Source: Eurosta solidaginis
Taxonomy: Eukaryota > Arthropoda > Insecta > Diptera > Tephritidae
Assembly (NCBI RefSeq): GCF_040869045.1
Contig: NC_090320.1
Span: 117,127,112 to 117,191,111 of the forward strand
Direction: 5' to 3'
Length of the DNA stretch: 64,000 nt
Below are positions 21,577 to 32,640 of this stretch, one piece after another; the stretch's first letter is position 1, and every line of letters starts with the position of its first letter. Below the pieces are notes generated by a model, which was not told the DNA's origin, ran no database searches, and saw only the letters and a program-made list of their open reading frames with translations. The translations under genes were made by a program, and so were the position numbers.

Positions 21577-22999
21577 CAAATGTAAACTAATAACATTTCT
21601 CAGAGTCAACCCAGTTTTAAAATCCTATATGCTAGATCGTGCTTCCATGGAGCGTATATCTGTAATATGTGACTTAGGTGTTCTCTTTGATGCGAAATTG
21701 AGCTTTAACATGCATATTTCATCTATCGTAAACAAAGCATCGGGTGTACCCGGATATATTAAAAGATGGGCTAAAGAACTTGATGATCCTTATTTAACCA
21801 AGACCCTTTACACATCATTGGTACGCCCTATACTTGAGTATTGTTCCTGTATTTGGTCCCCGGGGTATAAAATCATATAGGTCGAATTGAATCGGTACAG
21901 GATCAGTTTCTAATCTTCGCTTTACGCGGTCTTAACTGGGACTAAAATCATCATCTTCCGCCTTATAGAAATAGACTTCTTCTCATTAGTTTGCCAACTT
22001 TAGAGAATAGAAGAACATTACTCGGGGTAATGTTCCTTCATAAACTGATTATCGGTGAGATAGACTCCACTGACCTAGTAAGCAGACTGCATTTTTCTGT
22101 TCCTGCGAGAACCACAAGACACTATGTACTCTTGCATTTACCCATTCTCCGGCGTAATTTTGCCAAATTTAGCCCTCTTCGCAATTGGTGCTCGCGCTAT
22201 AATGAACTGTACAACTGTATTAGTTTTGAGTATTCGATTGCTGCTATCCGTAAGGAAATACTCTCACGTCTGGCATGGTATTTTTCAAAGATTTTTAAAT
22301 AAGATGTCAATTTTAGTTCAATATTAATTTTAACTAATTTTTATTTTTGATTTGATTTATGTATTAATTAAAATTTAACTTAATTAATTTGAGTGTTTAT
22401 TATTTAAGTTTTTACTTTAAATTTTGTTTTTACACATGTTTTTTTCCTTGTAATTTGTTTGTATCTTATATCCAGTAGTCGACCGTTTTGTGTCTGTGTT
22501 GACTTTAATAAATAAATAAATAAATGAGAGAAAAAAATTAAAGCTAGAGATGAAGAGCTCGTAAACGATATATAGATTCCAGCATAACTGTATTTTCTTT
22601 CGATGGCAGGAAAAATTATTTAATTAACTGGAGAGAAAATTAATGAGAAATTTCATACAAATATGTAAAAGAACCTCATTTAGTTTGTTTAAAAGAGCCT
22701 AATGCTGAATTATTTGGTGGTGGATGTCACAACCGATCAGTACGGACACCACATAACATAACTCAGTTGGGATAAGTTACCAGTACGGCGACACACCATT
22801 CTTTTGTCATCTCTACACTTATTTTCATTTGTAATCTCTAAATTTTCACATTTTTCATTGGACTCTGTGGGTCGAAAAAAATCGGGGTTGAATCTATTTT
22901 ATTGTTTGGTTCATCACGCCATCGCCACATCAACCATTTTGCTGAAGGGTAAAGGTGAGTGATTTGCTTCGCGAGATATGACCCGGTCGATGAACTTTG
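21577..22999 (+). repeat. Near-identical copy of 15751-17173 (LINE-A 3' half, transposase fragment, R3)
   Basis: Constant offset of 5826 with only a few single-base indels. It contains the LINE-A RT C-terminal part (21577-21880), the 3' frame (21991-22302), the TAAA tail (about 22505-22526), the transposase fragment and R3. It begins abruptly inside LINE-B and ends exactly at the N run. Confidence 0.85.
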
Positions 23000-23099
23000 N
23001 NNNNNNNNNNNNNNNNNNNNNNNNNNNNNNNNNNNNNNNNNNNNNNNNNNNNNNNNNNNNNNNNNNNNNNNNNNNNNNNNNNNNNNNNNNNNNNNNNNN
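23000..23099. other. Assembly gap (100 N)
   Basis: Exactly 100 N, the conventional placeholder for a gap of unknown length. It separates the duplicated segment from the LINE-B endonuclease, so the order and size of sequence here are not established. Confidence 0.98.
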
Positions 23100-24207
23100 G
23101 ATGCGTTGGTTTATATCCCTTATTTGGGGGTCGCCGGGATCGATCTGTCTTATAAGGTCACGTTCTCTGGCCAAATTTGCGGCCTCCGCCGGAAAGTGAG
23201 GCCGAATTTCGGCAATTCTACTGGCGAGAATGAAGCGAGCCGAGGCGGATTCAATGACCTTGCGGAAAGCCCGCTCCCCTTGGCGAGCATCAGTCGGGAT
23301 AGGGAAGGCAGCAAAGGGGTTGTCTGTAAAGGAAATGTATTCGTCCCACTTTCCTTTTTTAAAGTTTATGAAAGTGCGTTTTTCTGTGACGATGAAGTCG
23401 GTGGTACGCTCGAGCGAAATAAGTATAGGCAGGTGGTCAGATGCCAATGTTACCATCGGCTGCCAGTTGACGCAGTTTACGAGTCCTGCGCTCACGATAG
23501 ATATATCCGGCGAACTGTGACAGCTTCCTACCATACGAGTGGGGGCGTATCCGTTTATTGTGCAGAACGTCGTTTCTTCTTTTTGATCCGCCAACATCTC
23601 ACCCCTACTGTCTGCCTGCAAGTTTGAATACCATAGATCGTGATGGGCATTGAAATCGCTTAAGATAATGCGATTATTGCCAGTGAGTAAGGCGCTGATA
23701 TTAGGGCGGTATCCACTGGGGCAACAGGTGGCAGGAGGGATGTAGATGTTGATGATTTCTAGGTTTGCATCGCCGGACAGGACAGATAATCCTTGACGTT
23801 CTAAGACACTGTCCCTGTGGCCGATTTCGGGATCAAATATATGATATTGCACAGAGTGGTGTATGCAAAACGCGAGGCCACCTCCATTATACCAAGAACA
23901 AGTCTACAGAGCAGATCTTGATGTGAGTTTAGTCTCTTGAATCGCAGCAATGCGGATGTTGTGCCGCTTCATGAAATCGACTATCTCCGTGATCTTCCCA
24001 GTTAATCCATTACATTTTAACACAGAATTCTGAAGTGCAACGGGGGAGACGTTGTCACTCTGGGAGTAAGTGACGGGTGACTACGCCTTGGTTGTTAAAG
24101 GCTAGGACGCAACTGCTGTTGTGGCCCTGGGACGGGACGTCCTTGGGTAAGCGCTGGGGTACCCTGTGTATTTGGGTTTGCGGCCTGGCAACATGGCGCT
24201 ATGAAAC
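23100..24207 (-). pseudogene. LINE-B endonuclease
   Basis: The frame running from 23852 leftwards gives LERQGLSVLSGDANLEIINI, then LSDFNAHHDLWYSNL (the GDFN/SDFN catalytic block), SPDISIVS and ASDHLPILI (the terminal SDH motif). This is the target-nicking endonuclease of a jockey-type LINE. Upstream (23880-24040) the start CNGLTGKITEI and RIAAIQETKL is readable with frame breaks. The C-terminal end runs into the N gap and resumes near 21576. Confidence 0.83.
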
Positions 24208-24209
24208 CT

Positions 24210-24228
24210 GGGGGGGGGGGGGGGGGGG
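24210..24228. repeat. Poly-G run (19 G)
   Basis: Uninterrupted G homopolymer lying in the Pro-rich (poly-C on the coding strand) part of LINE-B upstream of the endonuclease. Length is liable to sequencing error. Confidence 0.9.
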
Positions 24229-24570
24229 TTGCCGTCGCGGAAACCAGAACATCTAGGAAAGTGGCAACCTCCACGGCAGGAGCTGCATTGGGCGGATGTC
24301 GCAAACATATATATTCTGTGCTGGCAAACGGTGCAAAAAGAGGTAGGGACTAAGAGTGTTTCTCTGACCTACACGATTGCTGCCTGCCGGAAAAGAAGGG
24401 GAAGAAGACGAGGGCAGGGGCTGATGCTCGGCATTGCTCGCGACTCTACTACGAAGGTTGTAGGTATGAGTGGGAGCGGCCGTATGAGTAGGTGGTGCCA
24501 TGGGGCCCGAGAAGCAGTGGGTACTTGTTGTGGCTTGCTGAGCAGCGGGGCTGTTGGATGGTAGTATGGT

Positions 24571-24590
24571 GGGGGGGGGGGGGGGGGGGG
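24571..24590. repeat. Poly-G run (20 G)
   Basis: Second G homopolymer, at the junction between the - strand LINE-B (to its left) and the + strand LINE-B fragment (to its right). Confidence 0.9.
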
Positions 24591-24886
24591 TGCGCTAATC
24601 GCATTGCTGCGATTCAAGAGACTAAACTCACAGCAAGATCTGCACTGCAAACCTGTTCTGGGTATAATGTCCACAGAAAAGATCGCATGAGCGGAAATGG
24701 AGGCGGCCTCGCGTTTATCATACACCACTCTGTGCAATATCATATATTTGATCCTGGCATCGACCGCAGGGACAATGTCTTAGAACGTCAAGGCCTATCT
24801 GTCCGGTCAGGCGATGCAAACCTAGAAATCACCAACATCTACATCCCTCCTGCCACCTGTTGCCCCAGTGGATACCGCCCTACCAT
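24591..24886 (+). pseudogene. LINE-B endonuclease N-terminal fragment, head-to-head copy
   Basis: Encodes RIAAIQETKLTARSALQTCS, then NGGGLAFIIHHSVQYHIFD and LERQGLSVRSGDANLEITNI. This is the same endonuclease start as on the - strand at 23700-23960, but in opposite orientation. It breaks off where the long LTR begins at 24887. Confidence 0.8.
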
Positions 24887-26677
24887 TTAAAATAAAAGTA
24901 CATAAGGAAAAATTTATAAATATTATTATATATATATATACATATTATTGTAAATTTTAAACTTAAATTAAAAAGTTAAATTTAGTGAAGCACATATTTC
25001 AAGAAAGTTTGGATTGGATTTAAATAGGAACTAATTAAGTTAGCGATATTAAAATCATGAAGAATTCTTCTTCTGTTTCAACTTTAATTCTCTTTGACTT
25101 CTTTTGGTACAGATGTACTCACTAGCCTCCCTCACACAATATCTTTATTGTTTTTGTTGGTTTTTTTGTCTTTTCTTTGGGTTGGCGGAATTCTTATAGG
25201 TTACATACCCAGGTACATACATATTTATTATTAAATGAGAAATCGAAGTTTTTTTTTTTGCTTCTTTCTCATATAAATATTTTCGTTTTAAACTTTGATT
25301 TGTTAAGCGCTTCGAGTTTTTCACTCACTCGGCACTCACTCAAATAAGTAGTTACAGTGGCGTAAATGAAAATAGCCACGAAACGACTCGAAGGTTCCCT
25401 AGGATAAATATTGTTTCTTTTTAATCTCTTCGTTATGTTGCGAAATTTCGTCATATAAGGAAGAAATACATAAAAAGAACCACTATTTGATTTAAAAGAA
25501 CGTAATAACTAGTTGCTCGAAGCAGTAATTATTAGAGAGTTAGGCGAGATAACGCAGTCATTTTCAGCACTACGTCACAGCGAGGAGGCCTCAACGCTAC
25601 GTCGAAATGCTCCACATGTAAGTAACATGGTTATTATGTTTTCTTTTGTAAGCAAATAAAATATTAAGTCGCTTTGATCTAGGTACATATTTATGCCTAT
25701 ATTTACGTGTGGTTATACACCTGACGATAGTGTGCCTAGCTTTGGTTATTTTATCTAATACTCTCATTTGACTGGAATGATTTGAGTGAGAACCTGCATA
25801 TGCATACATATATACATACATATGTACATATGGATGAGTTTCTTTCTCTAGTTGCGATTGCCAAAGTTAGTGATCAACAAGTGGGTTTTTTTTTCTCTTT
25901 TTCCACCTATTTTCTTTTGGTGACAAAGTCATCAATCCCAGCTACATACATATTAGTTCCTTTTTTTATTTTTTCGCTTTCCGCAAGCATATGTATGTGA
26001 ACGAATATGTAACCTGTACATATGATTTTCCTTCCTCTTGAAAAAGTTCAATGACCATACATATACAGATCAGCTGTTGAGGTGGGTTAGGGATTTGCAT
26101 TTAAGTACCGCCAAACAAAAATTGTTAGAAGTTAAGTAATGTAACTTTTCTTCTAAATTTGGAATTCGTAGTTTGTACAACTTATAAGATAGCTTTTGAC
26201 TTCTTATCTTTACTTCTAATGTTAAGATTAATCATGCTTTGAATTGTAATAAAAATATTGTTAACATGAGTACATGAATCTATTAGTTTGGTCTGATTAA
26301 GGATAGTGCGAGTGGGTTTATTGGGGCCTTTTTAACCAACTTAAAGGCCATGGTTGGGTGGGTATAGAGCAGCCAAAACATCTACCTGTGCTGCAAGGTG
26401 ATGGGCGTCGAAGCTCTGAAGGAGTAAGTATGGATGTCAATGGGTAAGTCGATGGGTGTATTTTTTTTTGAGTCGTGTGCAATATTATATTATGTCTTGT
26501 TAGGGCTAGGGATTAGGGAGAAGGTGTCTGGGTCCTGCAGCTGTTTAATACCCTGCCCCAGGCTGAAGCTCCGGGAACGAGCCAGTGCACACGCGGCAGT
26601 CGTAGGACAAGACAACCGGCCCTTCTAGACGACCTTCAATCGTTTCCTTTTTCCACCCTGTCCCCTAGTTCATAACA
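24887..26677 (+). repeat. Long LTR (about 1.79 kb) of a Ty3/gypsy element
   Basis: Matches 42370-44722 apart from a solo LTR inserted in the latter and small indels (a roughly 65-bp segment near 25567-25640 is only here). Both copies end at exactly the same CATAACA. Here it is followed four bases later by a primer-binding site, so the right end is an LTR terminus. The left end is less sure: the second copy begins TGAAAGTAAAAG and this one TTAAAATAAAAG. Contains simple repeats (ACATACATATGTACATATG near 25812) and no coding sequence. Confidence 0.65.
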
Positions 26678-26681
26678 GAAA

Positions 26682-26699
26682 TGGCGCCCGAGCAGGGAC
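26682..26699 (+). promoter_or_regulatory. Primer-binding site, tRNA-Lys(UUU) type
   Basis: TGGCGCCCGAGCAGGGAC matches 17 of 18 bases of the complement of the 3' end of tRNA-Lys(UUU). It lies four bases after the LTR end, the position at which minus-strand synthesis is primed. Confidence 0.75.
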
Positions 26700-27621
26700 C
26701 TGAAGTGATGATGAATAACAACCTCTTGTCCCCATATTTTTATTCCCGTATCGGAATTCGTTTTCGTTTGTCCGACGTTAAACATTTTTTATTAGTTTAT
26801 AAATTTTGGTTAGTGGAACTTCCAAAAAGTTTCGGACCTCAAGACTGATATCTATATGCATTCGGGTTTGACCAGCTTTTGTAAAGTTGTTCTGGCATCA
26901 TAACCTACTTTCAAAATGTAATTCATGCGCAAACGTCCGCCAGCTGGAAATTAACTCTGACAAGGTTGAATATCTGGGGAGTTTACCGCTTTTGGATGTT
27001 GTGTATTTAGATTCTTTTTTGCCGTTGTTAGGAGTTTAGCTGCAGTATGGCTAAATGCCCGCTGGCTTACCAACACCAGTAAAATTGACATATTTTAAAA
27101 GTTTATGTGATTTTTTTTCTTCATTTTACCTAATCATTTCTTTTGATACATAGAAGTATTTTGCTTCAAAAATTTCTTTCCATGGCTAAAGCCTGTTGGC
27201 AGTAAGACCATGCACTCTCCAGTCCTCAGACTACCCATCACCAGTTCTACCTCTCTCACTTCCGGAGAATCAGACCATAGTAACCTTTTGCTGATTTTTT
27301 TTTATATACCCTTTTTGCTATTAATTAAACAAAAAAACAAAAAAAAAAACCTTAATTGAATAATCCTTTTTTTTTTCAAGATACGGCCTACAATGCATAA
27401 ATGCATAGACACTAAAATCAAAGATTTGCGAATTTGATTTTAGGAGGAGATTTTAGTTACGAGATTTCATATTGTTCGGAAATTTTCCTTTCGTGCCAGT
27501 GAATATTGTTTTTATAATATATATATATCGGAGATTACAAGTCGACCTTTTAAAGACTTTTTTTAAACCCTTTTAATTTTATTTGGTTGGATTTTGGTTA
27601 AGTTCGGGTTAAACTGCGAAA
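26700..27621 (+). other. Untranslated leader of the RING-Gag element
   Basis: AT-rich leader between primer-binding site and gag, about 0.9 kb, with poly-T and poly-A runs near 27290-27380. No gene recognised. Confidence 0.45.
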
Positions 27622-29106
27622 ATGGCCCTGCGCCACAGTAATGATCATGTGCCACAGCAGGTCAATATATGTACGATATGTCGTGACGCGTTCTCTGAGG
27701 CAGCCGATGTACTAATAACCGGGTGTTCACATCAATTCCACCGCGCTTGCCTTTTGAATTGGCTGAAAAGGAACTCGACCTGTCCACAATGCCGCAGCAA
27801 ATGTCACAGTCGAGATTTTAGCCAAAACACCGGCGCACGGATGAAGACGCGTTCACGCCAACCTCCTCAGCACAATCAGCACAACCAGCAAAACAGAAGT
27901 AGGGAAGTAGGTCTCACCATGGGAGCCCAAAATGAGCAACAGCAGTCCGAAGGCGCTGCCAGTTTGCCTGTCTTGAATGCCCCAGTTGGAAATAATGAGG
28001 GAAATGATGACGACAATCGTATCCGCAACATCGTATCTGCGGTGGTATCGGCAAGGCAAGCTACCATTTTTAATAATCTCGAAGATCGCGTATCACATTT
28101 GATCGAACAAAAACTTGAGGGTGTAGTTTCTCAACTAATGAATAGGCTGAACCTCAATGCTCGACCCGCTCAACAATCAAATGTACCTAGTCCCGAAGGA
28201 GTTGCTCCGCAACCTAGTATGCACCGGAACCATTCAACTCCACGTTGGCGTAGAGATATACCGAATTTACCATACCATTCGAACCCCAACTTTCACCAGC
28301 AACTTGACCAGCTTCGTTTTAGTGACATTTCAAGTGTTCCAAATGCAGGTAGGGTTGCCCAATGGTTCATCGAAATTATCTGTAGATAGTTTTCTTTATA
28401 GGCTTGAATGTCAGGTTTCAGATACTTTAGGGGGTAACGGCTTAATGAAGCCAAGGATTGGTATTGGCGATACCGTCGTACTGTGGAACGAGTTACATGG
28501 CCATCCCTTTGTGAAGCCTTACGTACTAATTTTCAGCAGCATCGTACGGATTTTGAAATTAAAGAGATGCTACGTAGCAGAAAACAAGGACCGACCGAAA
28601 CTTTTGACGAATTCCGTAATGCCGTTCTGAAGATAGCAGAACCTTTGCAGTCACCACTACCTGAAGCCGAATTGGTGGAAATCCTCCAACGCAAACCTCG
28701 GATAAGACAGCAGCTTCAAATAAGCTCGCTAGCGGATCTGCGTAGACTCTGTCTCAAGGGAGAAAGTCTTGCTGGCGAAATCAGTAGGGTTGCTAATCCG
28801 ATGCCAGGAGGGAATATCCGACAACCTACTCGCCGTTATGTTAGTGAAATACCATGTGAGGACACCGAAATCGAAGCTGAACCGGAAATCGACGAAATAT
28901 CAAAGCAAGCATCCAAGACGAAACAAATTTGTTGGAATTGCCAAGGCGAAGGCCATAGGTACTTTGACTGCCTCGAACATCGGACAGTGTTTTGCTACGG
29001 ATGTGGAGCACCAAACGTTTACCGCCCGAAATGTAGTAAGTGTAATCCGGAAAAGCCGAAACCGAGCGAGGGTCTCAGGAAGATTCCTCGCGACGACCGG
29101 AAGTAG
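27622..29106 (+). pseudogene. Gag with N-terminal RING-H2 finger (RING-Gag element)
   Basis: The ATG at 27622 opens a frame whose residues about 17-59 form a RING-H2 finger: CTICRDAF, CSHQFHRACL, then CPQC. RING fingers are the E2-binding part of ubiquitin ligases. A Gln/Asn-rich linker follows, then a Gag domain split by two frameshifts. Its start is in the first frame to about 28348, LSVDSFLYRLECQVSDTLGG in the frame of 28157-28630, and WYWRYRRTVERVTW to the end in the frame of 28483-29106. The C-terminus has a zinc knuckle CWNCQGEGHRYFDC and a second Cys cluster (CYGCGAPNVYRPKCSKC). The finger is in the same reading frame as the start of Gag, so it is a fusion rather than a neighbouring gene. 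Confidence 0.8.
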
Positions 29107-29157
29107 CCCCAAATAGGATAGCCGTCCGTCCTAATAAAATTTCCGAGACCGATTTCA

Positions 29158-30469
29158 GTGAACCCAATTCACCCATCCGGGAAATTATCCCATACGAAGA
29201 GCGTCTCAAAAACTATAATAAAGTTAGGAATAGGATATTTGCAGAGGATTTTTAAACCAACCAACTCCAAGCGATCGTCCGTACGTTGCAAGAACTTTTG
29301 GGAAAAAGTCAAACGTGACCACAAACTTTTAAATAGCGTGGTTAGCTCCATCTACCAGAAGTCTTCCGACTTACGACCATACGCTAAGATAGAGGTTGTA
29401 GGTTGTGAGTATCTGGGTCTGTTAGACAGCGGAGCCCAGGTATCTTGTTTAGGCTCCTCGTTAACGAATACGGTGAAAGCCAAAAATCAACTACGCGAAC
29501 ATGCCACTTCAATCTGAACCGCAGATGGGAAGAGACAAGTCGTATATGGTTGTATCGACCTAGATGTTCAATTTCAAGGAAAACGCAAGACTATTCACTT
29601 TGTTATCCCGTCTATGTCCCAACAAGTCATTCTAGGCGTCGACTTTTGGGCAAAATTCCAAATTGCTCCAAATATTATTTCAGAAATTTCGACTTGCCAA
29701 ACCCCTGATGCAAATGTTGCAAACCGTATTTCCTTAAGGGTGGACCAACAGCGCCAGTTAGACCAAATTACGAATATGTTTCCCAGCTTCGAAAAAGAAG
29801 GTCTGGGAAAAACTTCCTTAATGGAATATGTTATCGAGCTTTATCCCAACGTCCGTCCGATAAAACAGCGATATTTTCCGATATCTCCTGCAGTGGAAAA
29901 GTTAGAACACGAAGAGATTGATGAAATGATTAGATTAGGTGTAATCGAGGAAGCTCCAAATAGTCCATGGTCCAGTCCGGTCGTGTTAGTGAAAAAGCCT
30001 AATAAAGTCCGTCTGTGTCTCGACTCGCGAAAAGTTAACAGTGTCACCGTTAAGGACGCTTATCCCCTCCCACATATTGATGGTATATTAAGCAGATTAC
30101 CAAAGGCTGAATTTATTAGTTCCCTCGACTTACGTCGTGCCTTCTGGCAATTACCCTTAGCGGAAAGCTCCCGAGATTACACCTGTTTTACTGTCCCTAA
30201 TCGTCCGCTTTACCGATACCGCGTTATGCCTTTCGGTCTATGTAATGCTCCACAGGCGCTTTGTCGACTGATGGATCGCGTAATCCCTCCTCAATTGAAA
30301 AATCAAGTTTTTGTTTATTTGGATGATCTCTTGATTCTATCAGAGACTTTCGAAACCCACATGTCCGTTCTCGCAGAGGTTGCTCAACACTTAAGGAAAG
30401 CGGGCCTAACTATAAACGTAGGAAAAAGCTCATTTTGCATCCGCTAAGTTAAATACCTCGGCTATATAG
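29158..30469 (+). pseudogene. Protease and reverse transcriptase of the RING-Gag element (first half of pol)
   Basis: Protease active site LLDSGAQVSCLG near 29418-29455; a frameshift and stop near 29500-29520; then VILGVDFW (second protease block). RT motifs follow in the frame of 29614-30447: EEIDEMIRLGVIEEAPNSPW, SSPVVLVKKP, FISSLDLRRAFWQLPL (catalytic Asp), MPFGLCNAPQ and FVYLDDLLILS (catalytic LDD box). A stop at 30445 precedes VKYLGYIV, at which point the mdg1/412-like element is inserted. Coding continues at 38575. Confidence 0.85.
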
Positions 30470-30976
30470 TGTAAAGTGGCATTTTGAATGCCACTTATTT
30501 TAGCATACAGCCACACGCACGCATACACACAACAATAAAAAAACCCATTTTTTTTTGTTTAATTAGATTATTTAAGTTTGGCTTTGTTGGACTTAGTCTC
30601 TTTAGTTTTCTTTAAAATATGTACACTTTCGTTTTAGTTGCGTTACAAATACTCTTTTGTAGTACACACATTTTTAGTTCACCAAACCCTTCCCTTTTAC
30701 AAAAGACGCGTTGTTGGCTGCGTGCCGGCTCAATCCAAACTCAACTCAAACTGCAAAACTGCTGACGCTTCAAAGCAGCTTTGCCGGTATCCAAAAGTGC
30801 ATAACGGGAAAATCGCATAATGCAATGGCGTGATAGAGTCGAGTAACGGGAGATTCAGACAATCAGAATTCTCTCCGTCTTTCGACTGTTTCACCCAGTA
30901 ATGCCAAGTGCATACATGCATGGTTGCATGTGGGGGTGATGCCAGCTATTTTAGTTTTTAGTTGGCTGGCACTACA
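30470..30976 (-). repeat. 3' LTR of E1 (507 bp)
   Basis: On the + strand TGTAAAGTGG...GGCACTACA. It carries a roughly 126-bp segment (30490-30615) absent from the other LTR, located between two AAT-containing ends, so one LTR has undergone a small deletion or expansion. Confidence 0.88.
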
Positions 30977-31266
30977 TCATTCCCCTTTAGAAAAGAAGAA
31001 TTTTTACTAGGATTAAGATTTAAATTTATAAGAAAATGAAATATGTAAAATATGTTTTAGTTTGAAGTGAGCCGTTACTATTTTTTTTTTTTTAAATGTA
31101 TGCTTATTATTAAATTGAGTAAATATACATTTATTAAGTATTTCAATTTAACATATAAATTTTGTACATTAGGCCGTATTAAAAATTAACATTAATAGTT
31201 TGTTTAGTTTGGCCTTCATTGGCATGTTCTTAAAGTAGGTTTATATTTAAAGATTATTTTCGGCTA

Positions 31267-32640
31267 TCAATTTAATTTAGTTTTTTGTATACGATTTTTG
31301 TGTACAGTTTTTTCAATCTTATTAATTTCATCAACAATTTTTACATTTGGTCCATCGATATTCTTTATTATGTAGGGACCTTGATATATATTTCTATGTT
31401 TATTTCTCGGTTCTGTTTCTACTAAAACCCTATCATTAATTTTAATTTCTAAAGGCTTAGCTTTTTTATCGTATAATTCTTTATTTCTAATTTTATGTTT
31501 ATTAATCAAATTTGTTGCCATTTTATGAGATTTTTGCATTCTATATTTTAGCTCTTTTGTATAATTTTCTACATTATAGATCGGATCGATTTGTTCCTTT
31601 TGTAATTCATGTGGCATTGTAGATTTTCTGCCAAATATTAATTCGAAAGGAGTAAATTTATTATCAAAAACCGAACTACTTGTAGTATTATGTAAAAATT
31701 TTAAGTATTTCAAATACGTATCCCAATCTGAATACGTTTCATCTAGATATGCACGTAAATATTCGTTAAAGACTCTATGGTTTCTTTCAACAGTACCAAC
31801 AGTTTCGTGGTGATAAGCTGTTGAGAAATCATGATTAATTTTTAAAAGTTTTGTTAATTCCGAGAATAATTCATTTTTGTATTCCGTCCCTAAATCGGAT
31901 CTAATGGCTTTCATTGTACCATATGTTAATATAAAGGTTTCAAAAATAGCACATGCGATAGTTTTTGCTGATTTATCTGGTACAGCTACTGTTACCAGGT
32001 ATTTAGAAAAGTCACAAATCATAGTAACAGCGAACTTGTTACCATAGTTTGATTTTGGAAGTGGACCTATTGTATCGATAATTACTATGTCAAATGGTTT
32101 ACAGGGTGTTGGAGTAAGGACAAGATTTTCTTTTGTTTTTGGTCTCACTTTATTTAAAAGACATTTATCGCAATTTTTCACAAATTTCGCTATATCACGT
32201 GTCATGTTTTTCGAGTAATATTTATTTCTTAATTTGGCATATAACCTTTTTGTTCCGCAATGACCTCCTAACACTGGATCTTCGTGATAAATTGTCATAA
32301 GTTTTTGTTCCTGTTCATTGTCTGTTACGGTCTCTACAGGGTCCGTCAATATTATTTGTAATGATTTTAAAATTTTATTTCCGCGGATTTTAAAATTTGT
32401 AATTGTAAAATTATTGAAAAATATATCATTTCTTGGCCATTCTAATTGTTTAATATTGTGATTGTCGGCTGCTTTTTCCAGCCTCGAAAGTAACTCATCT
32501 AAATTCGCTATTTCGTTAACAGTCACGAGATTAAGTAAATTATATTTTTTATGTTTTAAATGCGCATAAATTTGTAAATTGGAGATCTCCTTATTTTTAT
32601 TATATTGTATTGTTGATTTTACTGGAGGTTTGAAAAATCG
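31267..32640 (-). pseudogene. Integrase of E1
   Basis: Open to the right of 32526 up to about 32640, where it overlaps the end of the RNase H frame in another frame, showing an indel. Domains: zinc finger HHCC (YHEDPVLGGHCG ... CDKC), the catalytic D,D,E core (VIIDTIGP; IRSDLGTEY; GTVERNHR) and a C-terminal GPY-like domain (IYQGPYIIKNIDG). It inserts retrotransposon cDNA into host DNA. All core acidic residues are present; the frame break is the only visible defect. Confidence 0.88.

Larger units (their letters stand above)
19405..24575 (-). mobile_element. LINE-B (jockey-like), interrupted
   Basis: A jockey-like LINE read from right to left: a Pro-rich region before the endonuclease, endonuclease (23890-23100), interruption, linker and RT (21576-20370), and the C-terminal domain ending near 19455. 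A 3' end GGGGCGAAGCACTGCTACAA lies at about 19405. The interruption (21577-23099) is a copy of 15751-17173 plus an N gap. The 35 or so bases ending at 21577 (GATGCGTTGG...GTCGCC) recur at 23100-23135, a long direct repeat at the two edges. Confidence 0.85.

Noticed and set aside
22959..23852. Long frames crossing the N run
   Set aside because: They exist only because N codons contain no stops; the parts on either side belong to different elements.
30976..31266. An env gene in E1 after integrase
   Set aside because: Only about 290 bp separate integrase and LTR, with no signal peptide or transmembrane frame.
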